Assembly: GCA_024642185.1 (NCBI GenBank)
Contig: JAHEBR010000009.1
Coordinates: 1 to 24,702, forward strand
Direction: 5' to 3'
Length of the DNA stretch: 24,702 nt
Source: Marivivens sp.
GTDB lineage: Bacteria; Pseudomonadota; Alphaproteobacteria; Rhodobacterales; Rhodobacteraceae
Positions 18,184-24,702 of the stretch are shown here, piece after piece (position 1 is the first letter of the stretch; every line of letters starts with the position of its first letter). Below the pieces are notes generated by a model. It ran no database searches, was not told where the DNA came from, and saw nothing but the letters and a program-made list of their open reading frames with translations. Both the position numbers and the translations under genes were made by a program.

Positions 18184-18336
18184 GGCAGGACGGCTTTGTT
18201 GAAGGCGCCCACACCGGCGCAGGCGCGAGGGGTAGTCCTAGTCGCTGTTCCTACCCGTTGTCCAGCCGCCAGTGGGTTCTTGCCGGAGGCCGCTCACCAG
18301 AGACGAGTTTGAATTCGTCAAATATCCCCGCACTTA

Positions 18337-18747
18337 TCATACCTCGAGCCCAAGCGCGCTGGCGGGAACGAGGATGTCCGCGAGGGTTTGTCTGTCGAAC
18401 ACGGCGAGGAATGCGGCGGTCGCGGCCATTCCAACGCCGATTAAGCGGCAGTCGGAGGCGATGGCGCAGCCGCGGCAGTCGAAACAATCAAAACCGGTTT
18501 CAGTCAGGCGCAGGACCTGACCCAAGTTGATTTCGCCCGGCTCAAGCGCCAAGCGCAGGCCGCCTTTCCGGCCACGAACGGCTTCCAGATATCCGGCACG
18601 ACTGAGGTGATTGACGACCTTCTTGACATGCGCTCGTGAGATATCGAACGCGGCGCCGATCTCTTCGATGGTCACCAGCCTCTCGCCGGAACTGGCCGCA
18701 AAAATCATCACGCGAAGGGCGTAGTCTGAGAATTTGGTAAGCTGCAT
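18337..18747 (-). CDS. nsrR: Rrf2-family transcriptional regulator, NsrR-like
   Basis: A 136-residue Rrf2 protein starting MQLTKFSDYALRVMIFAAS, the classic NsrR start, with a winged helix-turn-helix (TIEEIGAAFDISRAHVKKVVNHL). The cluster-binding region has cysteines at 88, 91, 94 and 100 (CFDCRGCAIASDC). The last pair with five residues between matches the NsrR iron-sulphur site; one cysteine more than usual is present. NsrR senses NO through its Fe-S cluster and represses NO-response genes. The ATG at 18747 with AAGG upstream is preferred over an in-frame GTG five codons earlier. It lies divergent to the nos genes, fitting an NO sensor, though an IscR-like or other Rrf2 role is not excluded. 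Confidence 0.82.
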   Translation of the reverse strand: MQLTKFSDYALRVMIFAASSGERLVTIEEIGAAFDISRAHVKKVVNHLSRAGYLEAVRGRKGGLRLALEPGEINLGQVLRLTETGFDCFDCRGCAIASDCRLIGVGMAATAAFLAVFDRQTLADILVPASALGLEV

Positions 18748-18786
18748 AGCGAGGCCTTGCACGATCTTTGATAGAACCTGTCGTCC

Positions 18787-18814
18787 AACATCAATGTTAG
18801 CGGGCAGGTGTCAA
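18787..18814 (-). promoter_or_regulatory. Putative nsrR promoter with overlapping palindromic operator
   Basis: On the minus strand TTGACA (18814 to 18809) is followed after 16 bases by GATGTT (18792 to 18787). The -10 box coincides with a perfect 5-bp dyad AACAT-CA-ATGTT (18787-18798). A dyad sitting on the -10 box is the layout expected for autorepression. It is shorter than the well-known NsrR site of enterobacteria, so the assignment to NsrR is inference. Confidence 0.45.
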
Positions 18815-18873
18815 ACCCGAAATTTTGGAGTGATGGCAAGTGTATCATCATGCTTCCAGAAAAGAGACATATA

Positions 18874-18891
18874 ATTTGATCCTAATCAAAT
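18874..18891. promoter_or_regulatory. FNR/NNR box upstream of the nos genes
   Basis: ATTTGAT-CCTA-ATCAAAT is a perfect palindrome with 7-bp arms containing the exact consensus TTGAT-N4-ATCAA of FNR-type regulators (FnrP, NNR/DnrR). If it acts at the usual -41.5 position, transcription to the right would start near 18924. It lies between nsrR and the nos genes and is the expected switch for low oxygen or NO. Confidence 0.85.
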
Positions 18892-18905
18892 CGGGGCGAC
18901 CGGAA

Positions 18906-19301
18906 ATGGGGCAAAAGCATCGCATGGAAACTCGCATCCTACGCCATTTCCTATCCTTGATTCTGTCGGCTTCGCTGTTACTGGCTGCCGCCGCGCAAGG
19001 GGTGCTGGCCGCCAGCGCACCTGTCGGCCCTCTGACTGAGATGGTCATTTGCTCGCATAGCGGCGACAGCACCGTCGTCCTGGTGGACGCAAACGGCGAC
19101 CCTGTCGATCCGGCCGAACCTTGTGCGATGGGCCACTGTTTTCTCTGCAGCAGTGGCGGCATCGCTGGGCCGCTTCCTGAAGGCCCAAAGCTTCTCGAGC
19201 TCTCGACATCGCGGCCGGCCGACTGGGTCGAAGCCTCGATTGTCGAGGTGGTTCGGCCGCTTCACCCGATGACGGCGCGCGCGCCCCCTTTTGAGACCTG
19301 A
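18906..19301 (+). CDS. Small secreted cysteine protein upstream of nosR (DUF2946-like; possible nosC)
   Basis: About 131 residues. A hydrophobic N-terminal segment (about 13-36, ILRHFLSLILSASLLLAAAA) acts as a signal peptide or anchor. The exported part has Cys49 in MVICSHSG and a cluster Cys73-x4-Cys78-x2-Cys81 (CAMGHCFLC) with an adjacent histidine, a plausible metal site, and ends RAPPFET, resembling DUF2946 proteins. Its stop is 4 bp before the nosR ATG. In Paracoccus a small gene called nosC sits in this place; I infer equivalence from position only. The start is uncertain: ATG 18906 or ATG 18924. The frame is open back to a GTG at 18840, but that would put the FNR box inside the gene. 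A copper-related role for Cu-dependent N2O reductase is a guess. Confidence 0.75.
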   Translation: MGQKHRMETRILRHFLSLILSASLLLAAAAQGVLAASAPVGPLTEMVICSHSGDSTVVLVDANGDPVDPAEPCAMGHCFLCSSGGIAGPLPEGPKLLELSTSRPADWVEASIVEVVRPLHPMTARAPPFET

Positions 19302-19305
19302 TATA

Positions 19306-21579
19306 ATGATCTTCTCTCCCGCCAGATTTCAGCACATGCTGTCTGTCTTGATCGCCGAGACATGGCGTCCAACGTCCCGCGGGGCTGTTCACGTTTCTTG
19401 GCAGGAAGGGTGGAACGCGAAAGCCGGACGAAGCTGGCGGAGAGCCCTGCAAAGCATCAGGGCGGGCTTGGCGACGGTCGTCCTGATTGCCGGATTTTTT
19501 CTGCCGATTTCGGCGCAAGCGGCGCCATTCCTTGCAGAATTCCTGCCCAAGGTCTCGGCAGCGGATCTGGTGCCGGGCGCAGAGGCCTACGGTCCGATCC
19601 GTGATGACGTTCCTGTCGCCCCGATCCTTCGCGGCGGAGAAACGATCGGTTGGGCCTTTATTACCTCTGATTTCGTCGGAACGACCGGATATTCTGGCAA
19701 ACCGATCCATGTGCTTGTCGCGGCGGGGCCTGATGCCGTCCTTCTCGGGGTCAAGCTTGTCAAACACTCCGAACCCATCGTTCTGATCGGCATCCCCGAA
19801 GCGCGGATGCAGGAACTTACCTCGAGCTATGCCGGCCTCGATCTCAAACTCGCGGCGAATGACGAGGAGCACGAACTCAACATCATTTCCGGCGCGACCG
19901 TCACGGTCATGATCATTGACGACTCGGTCGTGCGTGCAGGCATCCGGGTTGCGCGGGCCCTAGGTCTGGGCGGCATGGGCACAGTGCAGGCCCCCTCGGG
20001 CCCAAGCTATGTCTTGGCGCCTGACGTTTCCGCCGCCGACAACTGGCTCGAGCTTCTGGGCGACGGGACTGTCCGCCGTCTGACGCTGGATGTTGGGCTC
20101 ATCAACGAGACCTTCGCCGAAAACCCCGATCCGCGTGCCGCGGCGCGGCCCGAGCCGGGGGATCCGGCGGACACCTTCATCGATATGTACACGGCTCTCG
20201 TGAGTGTGCCGGGTATTGGGCAGGCCCTGCTTGGCCCGAACGAGTACCGCAATCTCGAAACCTGGCTGGACGAGGGTGAGGAGGCAATCCTTGTCGCTGC
20301 ACGCGGCGCCTATTCCTTCAAAGGCTCGGGCTATGTCCGTGGCGGCGTTTTCGACCGCTTCCTTCTGGTGCAGGGGGATATCTCGGTCCGGTTCCGCGAC
20401 CGCGGGCACCGCCGGGTTGGTGCCATTGCTGTCGACGGCGTGCCGACGCTGCCCGAGATGGATCTCTTCAAGATTCCGGCGGATTCAGGCTTTGACCCGA
20501 CCCAGCCCTTCCGCCTGCAGCTCTTGGTGCATCGCGAAGTCGCCGCCATCGAGAAGGTATTTACGATCTTCGATCTCGGCTATCAGCTGCCGAGCAAGTT
20601 CCTTCAGAGGGTGGATTTGCCCCCCGCGGTCCTTGAAGAGGGTGCCGCCGACGACGAACGTGCCGCGCAGACCGCCTTGTGGCAGCGGATCTGGCTCGAC
20701 AAACAGATCGAGATTGCCGGTCTGGCGGTGATGTTGTTCGTCCTGACAACGGCCTTCTTCTTCCAGTCCTTCCTGACCCGCTCCGAGCGCGTGACCTTCT
20801 GGTTCCGAATGGGCTTTCTCACTGTCACGCTGGTGTTTCTTGGCTGGTACGCGAATGCACAGCTGTCGATTGTCAACCTCATGGCCTTGGCCGGCGCATT
20901 GATTTCTGGCTTCAGCTGGGACGCATTCCTGCTGGATCCCCTGACCTTCATCCTATGGTTCTCAATTGCGGCCGCCCTGATCTTCTGGGGTCGTGGGGCC
21001 TATTGTGGGTGGCTTTGCCCCTTCGGCGCGCTGCAGGAATTGACCAACCGCATCGCCCGCTTCTTCAAGGTGCCTCAATGGACCCTTCCCTGGGGGCTGC
21101 ACGAGCGGCTTTGGGCCGTCAAATACATCATCTTCCTTGGGCTCTTCGGCGTATCGCTGGCGTCGATCGAACAGGCCGAGCATCTGGCCGAGATCGAGCC
21201 GTTCAAAACGGCGATCGTTCTCAAGTTCGCGCGCAGCTGGCCGTTTGTTCTCTATGCGCTGGCGCTGATCGGGGCCGGGCTCTTCGTTGAGCGTTTCTAT
21301 TGTCGCTATCTGTGTCCGCTTGGCGGGGCCTTGGCGATCCCGGCGCGGATCCGGATGTTCGATTGGCTCAAGCGCTATCGCGAGTGTGGCAATCCCTGCC
21401 GGATCTGCGCGCAGGATTGCATGGTTCAGGCGATCCATCCCACCGGCGAGATCAACCCCAATGAATGCCTGAACTGCATGCACTGTCAGGTTCTCTACCA
21501 ATCCAAGAACACCTGTCCGGTCGTTATCCGGCAGGCCAAGCGGCGCCAAGCCGCGTCTTCACCGCCACCGCAGACATGA
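19306..21579 (+). CDS. nosR: NosR, membrane flavo-iron-sulphur protein for N2O reduction
   Basis: A 757-residue membrane protein that supplies electrons to NosZ and is needed for its expression and maturation. In order: a signal-like hydrophobic segment (about 55-73), a periplasmic FMN-binding domain with SGATVT (195-200, flavin attached at the last threonine by family knowledge), several membrane spans from about 460 to 670, two CxxxCP motifs (Cys567/Cys571 in YCGWLCP, Cys666/Cys670 in YCRYLCP), and a C-terminal ferredoxin-like region with Cys694, 698, 701, 705 and Cys721, 724, 727, 737. About 50 unexplained residues precede the signal segment. ATG 19306 is chosen for its 4-bp distance from the previous stop; ATG 19336 is an alternative. 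The gap to nosZ is 51 bp. Confidence 0.95.
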   Translation: MIFSPARFQHMLSVLIAETWRPTSRGAVHVSWQEGWNAKAGRSWRRALQSIRAGLATVVLIAGFFLPISAQAAPFLAEFLPKVSAADLVPGAEAYGPIRDDVPVAPILRGGETIGWAFITSDFVGTTGYSGKPIHVLVAAGPDAVLLGVKLVKHSEPIVLIGIPEARMQELTSSYAGLDLKLAANDEEHELNIISGATVTVMIIDDSVVRAGIRVARALGLGGMGTVQAPSGPSYVLAPDVSAADNWLELLGDGTVRRLTLDVGLINETFAENPDPRAAARPEPGDPADTFIDMYTALVSVPGIGQALLGPNEYRNLETWLDEGEEAILVAARGAYSFKGSGYVRGGVFDRFLLVQGDISVRFRDRGHRRVGAIAVDGVPTLPEMDLFKIPADSGFDPTQPFRLQLLVHREVAAIEKVFTIFDLGYQLPSKFLQRVDLPPAVLEEGAADDERAAQTALWQRIWLDKQIEIAGLAVMLFVLTTAFFFQSFLTRSERVTFWFRMGFLTVTLVFLGWYANAQLSIVNLMALAGALISGFSWDAFLLDPLTFILWFSIAAALIFWGRGAYCGWLCPFGALQELTNRIARFFKVPQWTLPWGLHERLWAVKYIIFLGLFGVSLASIEQAEHLAEIEPFKTAIVLKFARSWPFVLYALALIGAGLFVERFYCRYLCPLGGALAIPARIRMFDWLKRYRECGNPCRICAQDCMVQAIHPTGEINPNECLNCMHCQVLYQSKNTCPVVIRQAKRRQAASSPPPQT

Positions 21580-21630
21580 TCGGCGATGGCAAAACGAGAG
21601 AAATTCCAACCTGCAATAAAGGAGACCATT

Positions 21631-23565
21631 ATGTCTGACACAGCAGGAAGAAAGGGCATCAGCCGCCGCGGGCTGCTGGGTGCTACGGCGGGGGGCGCGG
21701 CCGCAACTGCGCTAGGTGTTCCAGCATCTGCTGTTCTGGCCGGCCTGACCGGCGCTGCAGTTGTCGGAAGCGCGACGGCGGCGTCGGCTTCTCCGGAGGC
21801 CAATCTGGCGCCGGGCGAACTTGACGAATACTACGGCTTCTGGTCGTCGGGCCAGACCGGCGAGATGCGAATTCTCGGCATCCCGTCGATGCGCGAACTG
21901 ATGCGCGTGCCGGTGTTCAATCGCTGCTCGGCCACTGGTTGGGGGCAGACTAACGAGTCTCTCAAGATCCTGACTGAGGGCCTGACCGACAAGACCCGCA
22001 AGCAGCTGGCAGCTGACGGCAAGAAAACCCATGACAACGGCGACCTGCACCATGTGCACATGTCCTTCACCGAGGGCGAATACGACGGCCGCTATCTCTT
22101 CATGAACGACAAGGCCAACACCCGCGTTGCGCGTGTTCGTTGCGACGTGATGAAGGCTGACAAGATCATCGAGATCCCGAACGCCAAGGCAATCCACGGC
22201 CTGCGCCCGCAGAAGTGGCCCCGCACCAACTATGTCTTCGCCAACGGTGAAGATGAGACCCCGATCGTCAACGATGGTTCGGTGCTCGACGATCCGTCGC
22301 AATACGTCAACTTCTTTACTGCGGTCGATGCCGACGAGATGGTCGTTGCCTGGCAGGTCATGGTGTCGGGCAACCTCGACAACACCGACGCCGACTATGA
22401 CGGCAAATATGCCTTCTCGACCAGCTACAACAGCGAGATGGGCGTCAACCTCGGTGACATGACCGCCGCGGAAATGGACCACGTTGTGGTCTTCAACATT
22501 GCCGCGATTGAAGCCGGTATCGCCTCTGGCGACTACACCGAACTCAACGGGGTCAAGGTGATCGACGGCCGCAAGGGTCAGAACAAGACCTACACGCGCT
22601 ATGTTCCGATCCCCAACAACCCGCACGGCTGCAACATGGCGCCCGACAAGATCCACCTGTGCATCGGTGGCAAACTGTCGCCGACCGTGAGCGTGATTGA
22701 TGTCCGCAAACTCGACGACTTGTTCGCCAAAGATATCGATCCGCGTTCGGTTATCGTGGCCGAACCGGAAGTGGGTCTTGGGCCGCTACACACCGCATTC
22801 GATGGCGATGGTAATGCCTTTACGACCGTGTTCCTCGATAGCCAGGTTGTGAAATGGAACATCGAAAAGGCTGTGCGCGCCTATGCGGGTGAGACTGTCG
22901 ATCCGATCATCTCCAAGGTCGACGTCCAATATCAGCCCGGTCACAACTCGACCTCGATGGGCGAGACCTTGGGCGCAGACGGCAAGTGGCTGATCTCGAT
23001 GAACAAGTTCTCGAAAGACCGGTTCCTCAATGTGGGCCCGCTCAAACCCGAGAACGAGCAGCTGATCGCGCTCGACGGTGACAAGATGACGGTTGTCCAC
23101 GATGGCCCGACTTTTGCCGAACCGCACGACAGTATCCTTGTTCACCGCTCGGTCGTGAACCCGCTCAACATCTGGAACCGTCAGGATCCGATGTGGGCCG
23201 AGACACGCAAGCAGGCCGAAGCCGATGGTGTCGACATCGATGATTGGATGGAAACGATCATCCGTGATGGCAACAAGGTCCGGGTCTATATGTCCTCGAT
23301 GGCGCCGACCTTCAGCCTTGAAAGCTTCACGGTCAAAGAGGGCGATGAGGTCACGGTCATTATCACCAACCTTGATGACATCGATGACCTTACCCACGGC
23401 TTTTGCATGGGCAACCATGGCGTCGCGATGGAGATCGGGCCGCAGGCGACCGCCTCGGTGACCTTCACCGCGGCGAACGCGGGTGTCTACTGGTACTATT
23501 GCCAGTGGTTCTGCCACGCGCTCCACATGGAGATGCGCGGCCGTATGTTCGTTGAGCCGAAGTAA
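21631..23565 (+). CDS. nosZ: Nitrous-oxide reductase, Tat-exported (clade I)
   Basis: A 644-residue periplasmic copper enzyme reducing N2O to N2. A Tat signal (SRRGLLG, residues 11-17) marks export in folded form and clade I. The beta-propeller holds the CuZ ligands, visible as DLHHVH (His140, 141, 143 region), NPHGCNMAP, LGPLHTAFDG, YQPGHNS and EPHDS. The C-terminal cupredoxin domain has a complete CuA site: His589, Cys624, Trp626, Cys628, His632 and Met635. The ATG at 21631 is set by AAAGGAG (21618-21624); the frame is open further upstream, but that would precede this clear ribosome binding site and displace the Tat motif from the N-terminus. It follows nosR by 51 bp and precedes nosD by 11 bp. 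Confidence 0.97.
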   Translation: MSDTAGRKGISRRGLLGATAGGAAATALGVPASAVLAGLTGAAVVGSATAASASPEANLAPGELDEYYGFWSSGQTGEMRILGIPSMRELMRVPVFNRCSATGWGQTNESLKILTEGLTDKTRKQLAADGKKTHDNGDLHHVHMSFTEGEYDGRYLFMNDKANTRVARVRCDVMKADKIIEIPNAKAIHGLRPQKWPRTNYVFANGEDETPIVNDGSVLDDPSQYVNFFTAVDADEMVVAWQVMVSGNLDNTDADYDGKYAFSTSYNSEMGVNLGDMTAAEMDHVVVFNIAAIEAGIASGDYTELNGVKVIDGRKGQNKTYTRYVPIPNNPHGCNMAPDKIHLCIGGKLSPTVSVIDVRKLDDLFAKDIDPRSVIVAEPEVGLGPLHTAFDGDGNAFTTVFLDSQVVKWNIEKAVRAYAGETVDPIISKVDVQYQPGHNSTSMGETLGADGKWLISMNKFSKDRFLNVGPLKPENEQLIALDGDKMTVVHDGPTFAEPHDSILVHRSVVNPLNIWNRQDPMWAETRKQAEADGVDIDDWMETIIRDGNKVRVYMSSMAPTFSLESFTVKEGDEVTVIITNLDDIDDLTHGFCMGNHGVAMEIGPQATASVTFTAANAGVYWYYCQWFCHALHMEMRGRMFVEPK

Positions 23566-23576
23566 AGCGATATACA

Positions 23577-24702
23577 ATGCGCCCCGCGATCCTTCTGGTG
23601 TTGACCCTGGCTTTCCTGACTGTCGCGGCCCCTTGGGCGGCGGCGGAGACCATGGTCGCAGCGGAACGCGGGGCGCTGCTTCGCGCCATCGCCGAAGCAA
23701 ATAGCGGCGATGTCCTAATTCTCGAGCCGGGCCGTCACGATGGCCCGGTTCTTCTGGACCGGCCCGTCACGATTGAGGGGTTTGGAAGGGCGGAAATCGA
23801 TGGCGGCGGGCTAGGGAGTGTCATCACCATTGCGGGTGACGAGATAACCGTTCGGGGCCTGACCATCATCGGATCCGGTAGTTCGCACGAAACCATCGAT
23901 TCAGGTATCCAGCTCAAGAGGGGCGTGACTGGGGCCCTGATTGAGAACAACCGAATTCTCGGCAATCTTTATGGCGTGGATGTTCATGGCGCGGTAGGCA
24001 CGGTCGTGCGCGGCAATACGATCATCGGTCGCGAAGATCACCGGATGAATGATCGCGGCAACGGGGTCTACGTCTGGAATGCGCCCGGCACGCTGATCGC
24101 GGAGAACGATATCAGTCTTGGCCGCGACGGCATCTTCGTGAACACATCCAACGACGGAGTTTTTCGCGATAACCTGTTCCGGCAGCTGCGCTTTGCGGTG
24201 CATTATATGTACGCCAACAACAGCGAAGTCAGCGGTAATGTGTCGATCGGCAATCACCTCGGCTATGCTTTGATGTTTTCGAACCGCATCAAGGTTCACG
24301 ACAATATCTCCCTCAGCGACAATTCCTATGGGCTCATGCTCAATTACGCCAACAACGTTGAGATGCGGGGCAATCTGGTTCGGAGTGCTGTCGAGAAGTG
24401 TCTCTTCATCTACAACGCCCACAAGAACACAATTGCAGACAACCGCTTTGAGGATTGTGGGATCGGGATACATTTCACGGCCGGGTCCGAACGCAATCTG
24501 ATCTCCGGGAATTCCTTTTTGAACAACCGAAATCAGGTGAAATACGTTGGCACGCGGATGATTGAATGGAGTGACAAGGGGCGGGGCAACTACTGGTCCG
24601 ATCATCCGGCCTTCGATCTTGACGGCAACGGCATTGCCGACAGCGCCTTCCACCCCAACGACATGATGGATCATATTCTGTGGTCGCAACCGGCGGCCAA
24701 GC
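23577..24702 (+). CDS. nosD: NosD, periplasmic copper-site maturation protein (3' end outside window)
   Basis: An open frame of 375 codons reaching the right edge without a stop. A signal peptide (MRPAILLVLTLAFLTVAAPWAAA) is followed by parallel beta-helix CASH repeats, seen as recurring short units such as GALIENNRILGN, GTVVRGNTIIG, GTLIAENDISLG, NSEVSGNVSIGN and NLISGNSFLNN. NosD works with the NosFY ABC transporter in building the CuZ sulphide-bridged copper cluster of NosZ. The late blocks NQVKYVG and GRGNYWSDHPAFDLDGNGIAD are typical of NosD. Full length in the family is somewhat over 400 residues, so most of it is here. Its ATG is 11 bp after nosZ with a weak ribosome binding site. nosFYLX probably follow beyond the window. 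Confidence 0.93.
   Translation, partial: MRPAILLVLTLAFLTVAAPWAAAETMVAAERGALLRAIAEANSGDVLILEPGRHDGPVLLDRPVTIEGFGRAEIDGGGLGSVITIAGDEITVRGLTIIGSGSSHETIDSGIQLKRGVTGALIENNRILGNLYGVDVHGAVGTVVRGNTIIGREDHRMNDRGNGVYVWNAPGTLIAENDISLGRDGIFVNTSNDGVFRDNLFRQLRFAVHYMYANNSEVSGNVSIGNHLGYALMFSNRIKVHDNISLSDNSYGLMLNYANNVEMRGNLVRSAVEKCLFIYNAHKNTIADNRFEDCGIGIHFTAGSERNLISGNSFLNNRNQVKYVGTRMIEWSDKGRGNYWSDHPAFDLDGNGIADSAFHPNDMMDHILWSQPAAK

Noticed and set aside
18308..18322. TTTGA-N5-TCAAA dyad resembling an FNR/CRP site
   Set aside because: The spacing does not fit TTGAT-N4-ATCAA, and it lies just after the 3' end of nsrR with no gene start facing it.

Overview
The window reads as chromosomal DNA of a facultatively denitrifying alphaproteobacterium, most likely of the Rhodobacteraceae. 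The base composition is GC-rich, the codon use matches, the sugar ABC transporter uses a single-domain ATPase, and a nos cluster with a small cysteine-containing gene ahead of nosR resembles the Paracoccus nosCRZDFYLX order. The family assignment is an inference from gene content; there is no rRNA or marker gene to prove it.

Layout. Positions 1-3000 hold a four-PAS soluble histidine kinase (minus strand) lying between decayed insertion-sequence relics: an IS6-type transposase tail at the left edge, and a chimera at about 2458-2995 made of the start of an IS3-type element joined to the last third of an IS6-type transposase. Positions 3149-14559 are a pentose (D-xylose) locus. It has a Gfo/Idh/MocA oxidoreductase and a secreted di-haem peroxidase on the plus strand. 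Convergent to these are a secreted FG-GAP/ASPIC-UnbV protein and a ROK repressor, which overlap by 4 bp. Diverging from the repressor is xylF-xylH-xylG-xylB-xylA. The 233-bp xylR/xylF intergenic region carries facing promoters, a ROK-type A/T-rich dyad and two leader hairpins. A third IS6 tail (14573-14704) follows 13 bp after xylA, so the whole pentose block sits between same-direction IS6 relics.

Positions 14838-18183 are housekeeping: a YgiQ-type radical SAM protein convergent with the rRNA methyltransferase RsmB. From 18337 to the right edge is the nitrous oxide reduction region: an NsrR-like Rrf2 regulator with a palindrome over its own promoter and, divergently, a perfect FNR/NNR box followed by a small secreted cysteine protein, nosR, nosZ and the first 375 codons of nosD, which runs off the window.

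How the genes work together. XylFHG would import xylose. XylA and XylB would convert it to xylulose 5-phosphate, under a ROK repressor whose likely operator overlaps the xylF promoter. The nos genes build and drive the periplasmic Cu enzyme that reduces N2O to N2 under low oxygen and NO. The least explained part is why a secreted di-haem peroxidase and a secreted calcium-loop protein are built into the xylose regulatory unit. I found no CRISPR array, tRNA, rRNA or phage gene.
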